Below are positions 44,572 through 52,928 of a DNA stretch of 64,000 nt, one piece after another (positions within the stretch are counted from its first letter, which is position 1; every line of letters starts with the position of its first letter). The notes under the pieces are model-generated. The model made no database searches, was not told where the DNA came from, and saw only the letters and a program-made list of their open reading frames with translations. This stretch comes from Dyadobacter subterraneus (GTDB taxonomy: Bacteria > Bacteroidota > Bacteroidia > Cytophagales > Spirosomataceae), in NCBI RefSeq assembly GCF_015221875.1, contig NZ_JACYGY010000002.1, positions 929,573 through 993,572 of the forward strand, written 5' to 3'. The position numbers and the translations under genes are program-made.

Positions 44572-45720
44572 TTAAGTTGTTAAAAATTCAGATTTTTTAG
44601 GTTTCAATATTTTTCTGTAAAAATCGAGCAAAATTTCTTCCTCATTTGCCCAACTGTAATGAGTTTCTGTGGAATTTCTACCCTTTTGACCCATAACTTT
44701 TGCTTTTTCAGGATTCTCAATAAGCCACTCCAATTTCTTTGCCAGCAAATCGGAATCATATGGCGAAATACAAAAACCACATCCCGAATTCTCTACAACG
44801 TCCCGGTACAATGGAAAGTCGGAAGTAATTACGGGTAACTGCATAGCCATGTATTCAAATATTTTGGTTGTGTATGAATCCGGATAATCAGCGACAGGTT
44901 TCAATAAGGCCATTCCTGCCGTTGCTCCTTCGGCATATGGCAAAGCATCTTTCAAATCTGTATAACCGTGAAAAACAATATTCGCCCGGATTTTATCAAA
45001 GTCCGTCAATTTTTCTGCATCAGTCATATCAAACTGCAACTTCCCGAACAGATGCATTTGAAATTCAGGATATCCGGATTTTAATTTAATCAATGCTGCT
45101 ACAAGCACATCAAAGGAACGTTCCATTGAAATAACTCCGCAGTAAAAAAATACCGGCGGCTGCTTAATCAGCCTTTCATGTTTTCCATAATAGCGGTCAA
45201 TGAATGGCAATGAAACATAGTTATGAACGACTGCGGAGGTGAGAGGCAAATTTTTATATTCATTCAGATAAGCGTGTTCTGTGAAAAGGCAATTAAAATT
45301 TTTTCTGGCCGCGTGATCAAAAAATTTAAAAAGCTGTTGATAAAAAACTGCTTTGTTGAAACGCTTGATCGAAAATTTTTTATAAAGATTTTCCTGTACT
45401 TCATAGATAACTTTCGCTCCCAGCCATTGAAATAAAAACGCGACAGGAATCAATTCTGGTACAAAGATATGCACAATTGCCGGACGAAAACGCAAACATT
45501 TCCAAAGTAAAACCGGATGACAAAGTAAAATCCTGAGTAATAAACTTTGGTAAAACGGCAATCTAATTGTTTCAAAGTCATTTTTGCCCGAACTGTTAAC
45601 CAGATTTGGCAAAACGCAAATCACTTCATAATCCTGTGCAAGCGATGGCGCGATCTTGTACATAATACGCGGATCAGCTGGCGGATGCACGGTACTCAGA
45701 AGCAAAACGCGTGGTTTCAT
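44572..45720 (-). CDS. Glycosyltransferase, GT-B fold (GT4-like)
   Basis: The 382-residue protein has the two-domain GT-B layout. The N-terminal half has VLLLSTVHPPADPRIMYKIAPSLAQ, a typical GT4 acceptor-domain start. The C-terminal nucleotide-sugar domain includes FFYCGVISMERSFDVLVAAL, FHGYTDLKDALPYAEGATAGMALLKP and FEYMAMQLPVITSDFPLYRDVV, with the acidic E of the EX7E region. It presumably adds a sugar during polysaccharide or LPS synthesis. Its ATG overlaps the deoC stop (ATGA), so translation is probably coupled, although the functions are unrelated. Confidence 0.85.
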   Translation of the reverse strand: MKPRVLLLSTVHPPADPRIMYKIAPSLAQDYEVICVLPNLVNSSGKNDFETIRLPFYQSLLLRILLCHPVLLWKCLRFRPAIVHIFVPELIPVAFLFQWLGAKVIYEVQENLYKKFSIKRFNKAVFYQQLFKFFDHAARKNFNCLFTEHAYLNEYKNLPLTSAVVHNYVSLPFIDRYYGKHERLIKQPPVFFYCGVISMERSFDVLVAALIKLKSGYPEFQMHLFGKLQFDMTDAEKLTDFDKIRANIVFHGYTDLKDALPYAEGATAGMALLKPVADYPDSYTTKIFEYMAMQLPVITSDFPLYRDVVENSGCGFCISPYDSDLLAKKLEWLIENPEKAKVMGQKGRNSTETHYSWANEEEILLDFYRKILKPKKSEFLTT

Positions 45721-46376
45721 TTCTCTGTCATCATCAATACTCCCGATGATGTTCCAATTCTGTCTGCCCCTGCTTCAATAAATGCTACAGCCTGTTCATA
45801 AGTTTTAATTCCTCCGGAAGCTTTTATTTTTATTTCAGCCGGAAGTATCGATCGCATCTTTTTAACTGTTTCCAGATCGGCACCGGCAGGTGCAAATCCG
45901 GTTGATGTTTTCACAAAATCGACTTTTGCTTCGGCACAAATTTCGCAAGCAGTATACAAATCAAAAGAATCCAGATATGCTGTTTCAATAATTATCTTTA
46001 AAAGTGCATTGTTTTCGTGAGCCAGATCTGACAATTGCTTCAATTCTTCCCGAACACTCAAATAGGCCATGGATTTAAATTGCGCAATATTCATCACAAC
46101 ATCCAGTTCCGTAGCGCCGTCACGAAGTGCGTTTTTTGCTTCTGCAATTTTTGTATCAGTCGTTGAATAACCCAAAGGGAAGCCAATAACCGAAACAATT
46201 TCTATTCTGATCGGACAAAACTCAAACATTTCCTTGGTGTACGCAACATAAGTTGGCGCAACACAAACGGCCTTGAACTGATGAATCCAGGCTTCCTCAC
46301 AAATTTTCCGGATATCCGTTTCGCTGGCGGTAGGGGAAAGGAGTGTGTGGTCGATGTATTGGGAAATATTTGTCAT
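45717..46376 (-). CDS. deoC: Deoxyribose-phosphate aldolase
   Basis: The 219-residue TIM-barrel aldolase cleaves 2-deoxyribose-5-phosphate to glyceraldehyde-3-phosphate and acetaldehyde in nucleoside breakdown. The catalytic residues are visible: Lys156, the Schiff-base lysine in VDFVKTSTGF, Asp92 in ELDVVMNI and Lys185 in IKIKASGGI. The N-terminal IDHTLLSPTA and IGFPLGYSTTDTK are also typical. It overlaps the downstream glycosyltransferase gene by 4 bases. Confidence 0.93.
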   Translation of the reverse strand: MTNISQYIDHTLLSPTASETDIRKICEEAWIHQFKAVCVAPTYVAYTKEMFEFCPIRIEIVSVIGFPLGYSTTDTKIAEAKNALRDGATELDVVMNIAQFKSMAYLSVREELKQLSDLAHENNALLKIIIETAYLDSFDLYTACEICAEAKVDFVKTSTGFAPAGADLETVKKMRSILPAEIKIKASGGIKTYEQAVAFIEAGADRIGTSSGVLMMTEK

Positions 46377-46409
46377 GAACAGGAGGAATTCTTGTAAAGA
46401 AGATAATGC

Positions 46410-46437
46410 AAAAACCCCGTCTGGACGACGGGGCTTT
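46410..46437 (-). terminator. Terminator of the DUF5606 gene
   Basis: On the minus strand GCCCCGTCGTCCAGACGGGG forms a GC-rich hairpin followed by five Ts, 25-50 bases after the stop at 46462. It also lies just upstream of deoC, separating the two units. Confidence 0.8.
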
Positions 46438-46461
46438 GCTTATTCTTATACAGTAATGTTT

Positions 46462-46956
46462 TTATATTTCAGTTTTCGGAGTCTCTACCGCATTTTCCGC
46501 TTCAACTTCCGAAGTTTCTTCTGCACTGGCTACAAAAAGCTCAGGGATATATTTCGACAACAAATTATACCAGGCAATTACCTTTTTAATATCAGAAACA
46601 TAAACTCTTGAACGGTCGAAATCAGGAAGAATTTCATTTAAAAATTCAATAAGATCTTTGTCTGATGCGCTCTTAACCTGTAAAGTGATTTCCTCGCCAT
46701 GTACTTCTCTGATTTTAAGAAATACGTCAGCCAAAGGAACTGATTCTTGTTCACCTTCGGTAAAAATAGAAACGTCTTTCAAAACAGAAACACGTGCAGT
46801 TGGCCCAATTAGTGATTTTTCGTGTTTTTCATCCAGGCTTTCTACAATAACACCTGCGCGGCTTGGTTTCAAAATACGGAACAATCCGCCTTTTCCTGAA
46901 ACATTAGCTATCTCTTTCAACAACTCCATTCCTGTTGATTCTACTTTCTCGCTCAT
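46462..46956 (-). CDS. DUF5606-family protein
   Basis: The 164-residue protein matches the Bacteroidota DUF5606 family: GMELLKEIANVSGKGGLFRILKPSRAGVIVESLD at the N-terminus, then VSVLKDVSIFTEGEQESVPLADVFLKI, LPDFDRSRVYVSDIKKVIAWYNLL and an acidic, probably disordered tail. The opening strands resemble an SH3-like barrel. No function is known. It is conserved in the phylum and here forms a single-gene unit with a clear terminator. Confidence 0.75.
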   Translation of the reverse strand: MSEKVESTGMELLKEIANVSGKGGLFRILKPSRAGVIVESLDEKHEKSLIGPTARVSVLKDVSIFTEGEQESVPLADVFLKIREVHGEEITLQVKSASDKDLIEFLNEILPDFDRSRVYVSDIKKVIAWYNLLSKYIPELFVASAEETSEVEAENAVETPKTEI

Positions 46957-47137
46957 CCTTAGTTTATGCTATTAGTGGTCTCTTTATTTTTAGACAATGG
47001 TTGCCATATTTGTTTAATGAAATTGATAAATGCTAAATTACCAAGATCAGAAATTAAAGCAGGTATCTTCCGCTTAACGAATATGACAAAATTAAAATTT
47101 CCGCAAAATAACGGAAAGATTGGTCGGTAAGCAAGCC

Positions 47138-47752
47138 TTATTCACCACTCGGTTTTTCAAACGTTTGATTATAAGATTCTATTGTGTCCAGAACACCGTC
47201 CCGACCTTCACCTTTTTCGGCAGATGTCACAAACATAGGCGGAATTTCTTCCCAGATTTCCGCAAGTTTTTCTTTATATTTTCTTACCTGTTCTGATTGC
47301 TGGAATGGTTTGAGTTTATCGGCCTTGGTAAAAATGATATGAAAAGGAATTCCTCCCTGGCCAAGTTCTTCCATAAATTCAAGATCAACTGCAAGCGCCT
47401 CATGGCGAATATCGATCAAAACGAAAGTACAAACCAGATTGGGGCGGTTATGTAAATAATCACCGATCATTTTTTCCCATTTTTCACGTTCTGTTTTGCT
47501 AACCTTCGCATAGCCATATCCCGGTAAATCAACGAGGTACCACTTTTCATTTATGAAATAATGATTGATCAATTGCGTCTTCCCCGGCTGCTGTGACGTT
47601 TTTGCCAGAGCCTTTTTGCCGGTAAGCATATTAATCAATGAAGATTTTCCTACATTTGACCGACCAATGAACGCGTATTCCGGCAAATCAGGCTTAGGGC
47701 ATTTCTCATAATCAGAATTGCTCATAAGGTATTTTGCTTCTTGAATTTTCAT
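47138..47752 (-). CDS. engB: Ribosome-biogenesis GTPase EngB (YsxC/YihA)
   Basis: The 204-residue TrmE-Era-class GTPase has G1 GRSNVGKSSLINML at residues ~31-44, G2-region TSQQPGKTQLINHY, G3 VDLPGYGYAKVS, G4 FTKADKLK and G5 VTSAEKGEG. EngB acts in assembly of the large ribosomal subunit and is essential in many bacteria. Length is standard. The start ATG 47752 is well placed before the conserved EAKYLMSNSDYEKCPKPD segment. Confidence 0.94.
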   Translation of the reverse strand: MKIQEAKYLMSNSDYEKCPKPDLPEYAFIGRSNVGKSSLINMLTGKKALAKTSQQPGKTQLINHYFINEKWYLVDLPGYGYAKVSKTEREKWEKMIGDYLHNRPNLVCTFVLIDIRHEALAVDLEFMEELGQGGIPFHIIFTKADKLKPFQQSEQVRKYKEKLAEIWEEIPPMFVTSAEKGEGRDGVLDTIESYNQTFEKPSGE

Positions 47753-48170
47753 GGTGGTAGTTTTAATTTGGATACAAAGGTACTGGTTTTCTTTTTAGCA
47801 TTAAATTTCAGTATAAAAGCGATCCCAATTTTAATTACTGCTACATAAAAATTCTTCACAAAATGGTTTTGTTCAAAAACATTTGCATACGTATATGCCC
47901 AGTAGTTCGAAAAGTCAATCGAACTACGTACGAATTCATCTACATATAATTCTACAAACCGATTAAAAAAATACGTGTAACTTTCCAATTTCTTCTTAAA
48001 GTATTGATAATTAATGCTTTTACTTTTGCATACCAGAAATCCTCTGTCAGTTTTGTATAACCCTCCTAATTATAAAATTAATTCGTAGACCCGCAGACTT
48101 GTAGAAAAACTTAGATTGGCGTAATTTTCACTGGTTTAATCTGCAAAGTCACAGTACAAGAATTTGAATA
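47753..48170. other. Intergenic region upstream of engB and the lysyl-oxidase-like gene
   Basis: These 418 bases are AT-rich and separate two divergent genes. The only convincing signal is the rightward promoter near 48099-48129. A minus-strand ORF of 79 codons overlapping the engB start has low-complexity, unconvincing translation. No RNA gene or repeat was seen. Confidence 0.5.
48099..48129 (+). promoter_or_regulatory. Putative promoter of the lysyl-oxidase-like gene
   Basis: TTG (48099-48101), a 20-base spacer and TAATTTTC (48122-48129, seven of eight to TAnnTTTG) lie 41 bases before the ATG. Confidence 0.5.
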
Positions 48171-49553
48171 ATGAATGAGTTTATCCTGCGGGAAGCGTCC
48201 CGGTTTGAAAATTTTCTGGCAAAATTTAGCCTGGTCATACTGTTTTCAGTTATGATTACAAGTGCCAAAGCACAAAGTTTTTACGCAGGAGGAGGAACCA
48301 TTTATGATTTTAAAGGAGTATTTAAAATAGATTCGTTTCCTATAAAGGTTTCGGGTTTGGACACTAAAACCGGCCCAGATTTTGGGATTTCTAAAATCTG
48401 CTTTACCATTGTTCATCCCCGCGTTTCTGATTTAAAAATAGAATTGTTAAGTCCTGATGGTACCAGTATATGGCTTACAAACAGAAATGGGAAGGATTTT
48501 GGAAGCAATTATACAAATACCTGTTTTCGGTCGAATGGCTTTTCGGGTTATGTACATCAGGCAAGTGCGCCATTTACAGGAGAATATATTCCGGACGGGA
48601 GATTAAGTTTTCTGAACAACGGGCAAAATCCAAATGGTACCTGGTATTTGATGGTTCAGGATTTAAGATCAGGTGAAAGAGGAACAATTAATTTCCTGAC
48701 GTTGGATTTCGATAAAAATCCAACTCCTGATTCGGATGTTAGTCCTTGTTCGATGGAAGACGGAACGGCTTGTAAATGTGCTGATGGAACGTCTGATTGT
48801 GAGCTGCTTCCGGATTTGGTAATCCTGCAAAGGCTTACTACTGATCAGGTTAAAGAATATCCCTGGAATGATCCATATTATCCGGGACAATTACGGCTGG
48901 CAGCTTCTATTGCCAATATTGGCGACGGGCCGATGGAAGCTTTTGGTAATAATAAATGGTACTGCGACACACAAGAAGTAAAGGATTCGACCGTAATCTG
49001 TAAAGATAAAACGCATCCGCGTCAGCAGATTAACCAACGGATTTATAAGAAAAATGGCAATAAGCTGACGTCATCAGATCGTATTGCAGGCACCAATTAT
49101 TATGATGATAAACCTGGCCATAACCATTACCACGTGGATGACTGGGTAGAATTCAGGGTGGTAAAAGAGACTAAAAACAAGGCCGGAAAAGTGGTCAAAC
49201 GGCAATTGGTTTCAAAGGGAAGTAAAGTAAGTTATTGCCTTTTTGATTCCGGAATTTGTAACAATAATGACAGTTTGTGTGTGTTGAACGGACAAACTTA
49301 TGGTAATAAAAACCTCTTGAATTATGGATTAGGCAGTTATGTCGATTGCAAATCTTTGAAACAGGGAATCAGCGTTGGCGGTTATGATACGTATGGCATG
49401 ATGTATGAAGGCCAGTTTGTTACGCTTCCAAAAGGTTTGAAATCAGGAAGTTATATGTTAGAAATCGAGGTTGACCCGACCGGAATTTATAAAGAAAAAA
49501 ATAAATCAAACAATACTTTCAAAATGCCGATCCTGATTTCAAAACAGGAATAA
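48171..49553 (+). CDS. Secreted P-domain and lysyl-oxidase-like protein
   Basis: The 460-residue protein has a signal peptide with an extended N-region, ending SAKAQ at residue 35. A proprotein-convertase-type P domain follows at about 50-180 (ICFTIVHPRVSDLKIELLSP, then NPNGTWYLMVQD). A Cys-rich linker (193-210) leads to a region at 214-455 matching the lysyl oxidase catalytic domain. Copper ligands His317, His319 and His321 form an HxHxH (GHNHYHVDDW). Lys352 in SKVSYCLFD and Tyr408 in GYDTYG align with the two residues that form the lysine tyrosylquinone cofactor in animal lysyl oxidases. QGISVG and the VDPTGIYKEKNKSNNTF ending are also family-like. It could oxidise lysine side chains of extracellular proteins; activity is inferred. 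No T9SS C-terminal domain is visible. Confidence 0.8.
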   Translation: MNEFILREASRFENFLAKFSLVILFSVMITSAKAQSFYAGGGTIYDFKGVFKIDSFPIKVSGLDTKTGPDFGISKICFTIVHPRVSDLKIELLSPDGTSIWLTNRNGKDFGSNYTNTCFRSNGFSGYVHQASAPFTGEYIPDGRLSFLNNGQNPNGTWYLMVQDLRSGERGTINFLTLDFDKNPTPDSDVSPCSMEDGTACKCADGTSDCELLPDLVILQRLTTDQVKEYPWNDPYYPGQLRLAASIANIGDGPMEAFGNNKWYCDTQEVKDSTVICKDKTHPRQQINQRIYKKNGNKLTSSDRIAGTNYYDDKPGHNHYHVDDWVEFRVVKETKNKAGKVVKRQLVSKGSKVSYCLFDSGICNNNDSLCVLNGQTYGNKNLLNYGLGSYVDCKSLKQGISVGGYDTYGMMYEGQFVTLPKGLKSGSYMLEIEVDPTGIYKEKNKSNNTFKMPILISKQE

Positions 49554-49723
49554 GCATTTTTCAGAATTTAATAGCGTACAATCCCTCTGACCAAAAATTA
49601 GAGGATTGAATTTCAGTGCGTTCACCAAGCGGTGAGCGAGGATAGAATATATTGACTCAACTTCATTTAACTCAGTTTAAAATTAATTAACTCAGCTAAG
49701 CTCTTAGTGTAACTACCTCTATT

Positions 49724-51694
49724 ATGAAAAAATTATTTTACCAATGGTTTTTGCCAGTGCTGATTTTGCTTCTCGCAAATCAGTCTTTTGCACAATGTCC
49801 CACTGCCGATTTTACAGCAGTAACTGGTGGCAATTACAATCTTAATGGTAACAAAACGCTTGCTATTACTTCGGCAATCGGAGACATTAACATCAATGTG
49901 AGCGGTACAGGAAATGTTATTTGTATCGCAACCGGTGCAAGCTGGACAAAAACGAACGGAACAAATTTCGACGGTTCTGTTAGTATCAATGTTTACGGTA
50001 CTTTCAATTACAACAGCAGTGATAACTTTAACGGAGGAAATACTTCTTACATCAATGTTCAGGAAGGCGGTTTTCTTAATACCAATACAAGTGGAATTGG
50101 CAGCAATTTGTTGATCAATAACCAGGGAACTACCACTTTTACAAATACGGGTACGATTCAATTCAGAGACTCATTCTCATTTTACAATATGGGAGCCAAG
50201 TCAAAATTAATAGCCACAGCTCCAACATTGACGGTTTTTGGAACTAACAATGTTATTGAAAACTCTGGTTCAATGGAATTTAGCAGTGTTGAAAACGCAG
50301 ATGCAAAACGTTTTAAAAACGAAGCATCCGGTGTAATTAATATCAGCAGATATTTTTACAATCACGGAGCTATCCTGAATGAAGGTGAAATAAATACTTT
50401 ATGCGGAAGTTTCGGTAATTCTGCCTGCCAGTTTATCATCGGAGATAAAGGCGCCGGAAAAGAGTTTCAAAACAATGGTTGTATGACTGTGACAGGTGAT
50501 GTGAATATTCGAGGTGCAGCTTTTATCAACGGAACATTGACAATCAATAACGGTAATCTTACTATTGACAAGAAAATATCAGGAAACGGCGGAGCTATTG
50601 TTGTAACAAATGGCGTAAGTAAAATTACAAGTGACGGTGGGTATAGTGGTACAAACATGACTTTCTGGGACGAAAATACCGCCGGTCACGATTTCGATTC
50701 TAAAACCAATAACAACCCCGGCACAACTACGGTTTATACTATTGCAAAAAGAACTTGCGTAAAAGCGGAAGTTGTTGGTTCAATCGGAGATTACGTATGG
50801 TACGATAAAAATAAAGATGGAATCCAGAATAACGGTGAACTTCCTGCAACGGGTGTTAAAGTACAGTTGTACGAATATGTTTCGGGAAGCTGGACACAGG
50901 TAGTTACAGCTGTGACGGATAGCTATGGAAAATATTTGTTTGATGATCTTCAAAGCGGTAAATACAAGGTAACTTTTATCCTGCCAAGTGGTGGAAAATA
51001 TTTCTTTACCCTAAAAAATGCCACCACTTCGGATCTTGACAGTGATGTTGATACAGACGGGAACAGCGGGGAAATAACAATTGATACTTCTTATCCGGCT
51101 GGAAATGTGAAGCGTGATAATCTGACTGTTGATGCGGGTATTTATGAAGGCAGCACACCATTGCCAGTTACCCTGATCAGCTTTAATGCGGATAAAGAAA
51201 ATCAAACGGTTCAGTTGCAATGGGCTACTTCTGCTGAAACCAACAGCGAAAGTTTTGATATTGAAAACAGCCTTACAGGAAAAACCTGGCAAAAACTTGG
51301 TAACGTAATTGCAGCAGGAGAAAGCGCAACGAAAACAACATACTCTTTTACTGATAAAAACCCTTCTAATGGTGAAAACTTGTATCGTCTGAAAATGATC
51401 GATAAGGATGGAACATTTGCTTACAGCAGCATTAAAAGTGTTACGTTGGAAATCGCAGACCAGGTTACAATTTACCCAAATCCGGTATCAGATCGTATCC
51501 AGTTTAAAGTAAGTGACTGGACAAAAATTGGTAAAATTCAGCTTTTTGATTTAAACGGAAGAGCAGTTTACCAATCAACAAAAGCACCTGTTGATGGCAT
51601 TGATGTTAAAAATCTTCCATCAGGATTATATGCAGTGAGCCTGACAACTACTGGTGGTTCAACAAATAGTTATAAGGTTTTAATTACTAAATAA
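49724..51694 (+). CDS. T9SS-exported surface protein with SdrD B-like domain
   Basis: The 656-residue protein has a signal peptide (MKKLFYQWFLPVLILLLANQSFAQ). A ~320-residue Asn/Thr/Gly-rich region with repeating short strands suggests a beta-helix or adhesin stalk. An SdrD B-like domain starts near 351 (GSIGDYVWYDKNKDGIQNNGEL, with a DxDxDG-type calcium site). The type IX sorting domain occupies the last ~75 residues (YPNPVSDRIQFKVSD, IQLFDLNGRAVYQS, LPSGLYAVSL, YKVLITK). It is probably exported across the outer membrane and attached or released at the surface. It lies 170 bases after the lysyl-oxidase-like gene. Confidence 0.88.
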   Translation: MKKLFYQWFLPVLILLLANQSFAQCPTADFTAVTGGNYNLNGNKTLAITSAIGDININVSGTGNVICIATGASWTKTNGTNFDGSVSINVYGTFNYNSSDNFNGGNTSYINVQEGGFLNTNTSGIGSNLLINNQGTTTFTNTGTIQFRDSFSFYNMGAKSKLIATAPTLTVFGTNNVIENSGSMEFSSVENADAKRFKNEASGVINISRYFYNHGAILNEGEINTLCGSFGNSACQFIIGDKGAGKEFQNNGCMTVTGDVNIRGAAFINGTLTINNGNLTIDKKISGNGGAIVVTNGVSKITSDGGYSGTNMTFWDENTAGHDFDSKTNNNPGTTTVYTIAKRTCVKAEVVGSIGDYVWYDKNKDGIQNNGELPATGVKVQLYEYVSGSWTQVVTAVTDSYGKYLFDDLQSGKYKVTFILPSGGKYFFTLKNATTSDLDSDVDTDGNSGEITIDTSYPAGNVKRDNLTVDAGIYEGSTPLPVTLISFNADKENQTVQLQWATSAETNSESFDIENSLTGKTWQKLGNVIAAGESATKTTYSFTDKNPSNGENLYRLKMIDKDGTFAYSSIKSVTLEIADQVTIYPNPVSDRIQFKVSDWTKIGKIQLFDLNGRAVYQSTKAPVDGIDVKNLPSGLYAVSLTTTGGSTNSYKVLITK

Positions 51695-51748
51695 ACAATC
51701 GAAGAGACTTCTCTTGCCATTAGAAGTTATAATAACCCAGCAAAGTGA

Positions 51749-51788
51749 AACACCCCCGTCAGATGTATATCTGCGGGGGTTGTTTTTT
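51749..51788 (+). terminator. Terminator of the T9SS surface-protein gene
   Basis: AACACCCCCGTCAGAT and ATCTGCGGGGGTT form a GC-rich stem followed by TGTTTTTTG, 55 bases after the stop. Confidence 0.8.
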
Positions 51789-51922
51789 GTTGGAAAAAAT
51801 AGTTAGTTCGTTTATATTTTCAATTTAAATATTGAACCTATCCCGGTGGAAATGGTTTTATAAAATAAATCGGTTAGGTATTTTCGTTATGTATTTATTC
51901 AAACTATAATATAACCAAAGCA

Positions 51923-52381
51923 ATGAAAGGGTTTAAACACATTATTTATTTGCTTGCAATAGTTGCACTGACTTTTTCAACAGCAGAAGCAGCTGACGGC
52001 AGAAAAAAAGAAACGAAAGTAAAGCCTGAGGCAGGAATAAAATTTACAGAAGGAAATTGGGCAGCGATTCTTAAAAGAGCCAAAGCTGAGAAAAAGGTAA
52101 TTTTCCTTGATGCTTATACAACCTGGTGCGGCCCTTGTAAATTATTGCAGAAAAACGTTTTTACAAAACCAGAAGTTGGTGCTTTGTTTAACCAGAAATT
52201 TATCAATGTGAAAGTAGATATGGAAAGCGGTGAAGGTCCAAAACTTGCTCAAAAATATCCATTGGAAGGTTACCCAACACTTTTCTTTATCGACTCTGAC
52301 GGAAAAATCGTAAAACAAGTAATAGGATACCAAAATCCGGAAACGCTTGTTAGCATTGGGAAGGCAATTCCGGCGATTTAA
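51923..52381 (+). CDS. Exported thioredoxin-family protein
   Basis: The 152-residue protein has a signal peptide (MKGFKHIIYLLAIVALTFSTAEA) and a thioredoxin fold with the WCGPC active site (Cys69, Cys72) and the cis-proline loop GYPTLFFIDSDGKIV. The FLDAYTTWCGPCKLLQKNVF pattern is that of thioredoxin_7/DUF255-like periplasmic oxidoreductases. It would act on disulfides in the periplasm. It may help fold the Cys-rich lysyl-oxidase-like protein encoded nearby, which is speculative. Confidence 0.88.
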   Translation: MKGFKHIIYLLAIVALTFSTAEAADGRKKETKVKPEAGIKFTEGNWAAILKRAKAEKKVIFLDAYTTWCGPCKLLQKNVFTKPEVGALFNQKFINVKVDMESGEGPKLAQKYPLEGYPTLFFIDSDGKIVKQVIGYQNPETLVSIGKAIPAI

Positions 52382-52387
52382 TTTTTT

Positions 52388-52916
52388 GTCAAGTGTGGTC
52401 AGGGATAGTCAAGGATTTTGAGTAATCGAAATTGTTTAAGAAAAGTCATTTTTTGTCAAGTGTAGTCAGGTATAGTCAATTGTTGGCCGTACCTGATTTC
52501 GTTTAGGATGGCCAGATTTTATGATCCGAATTACGGCTTACCATCCCTAACAACAAATGACAAAACCTGACTAAAAATGACAATAAATGACCTTTCAGAT
52601 CCTGGTTAAAACAAAAATTGTCAAGTCCCATCATTTTGCAAGGGCTCACAAACCCAAACAATAAATGACTACCCTTGACAACAAATAACCACTCCCTGAC
52701 TTTTTCAAAACCTGCTTAAAAACAAAAATTGTCAAGTCCCATCATTTTTCAAGGGCTCACAAACCCAAACAATAAATGAACTATCCTTGACAACAAATGA
52801 CCACTCCCTGACTTTTTCAAAACCCGCTTAAAAACAAAAATTGTCAAGTCCCATTATTCTAGTAAGAGCCAAAAACCACCCCTGACTATAAATGACAAAA
52901 CCTGACAACAAATGAC
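52388..52916. repeat. Array of TGAC/GTCA motifs phased at 10 bp, with ~111-bp superrepeat
   Basis: The whole gap between thioredoxin and gmd is built of TGAC or its complement GTCA at 10-base intervals. GTCA starts at 52388, 52398, 52408 and at 52445, 52455, 52465, 52475. TGAC starts at 52558, 52568, 52578, 52588; at 52666 and 52676; at 52788 and 52798; and at 52883, 52893, 52903, 52913. Bases between motifs are mostly A-rich. A longer unit containing AAAATTGTCAAGTCCCAT recurs with GTCA at 52620, 52731 and 52843 (periods 111 and 112). The blocks alternate in orientation, giving imperfect inverted repeats. It lies between convergent genes and contains no ORF of note. Confidence 0.9.
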
Positions 52917-52928
52917 TTTTTAGAAATT

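Noticed and set aside
47749..47988. 79-codon minus-strand ORF overlapping the engB start
   Set aside because: The overlap with engB is compatible with coupling, but the translation is Phe/Tyr-rich low complexity with no family, and the region is AT-rich spacer.
52388..52916. CRISPR array or plasmid iterons
   Set aside because: The repeated core is only 4 bases at 10-base steps with alternating orientation; there are no unique spacers of constant length and no replication or cas gene nearby.
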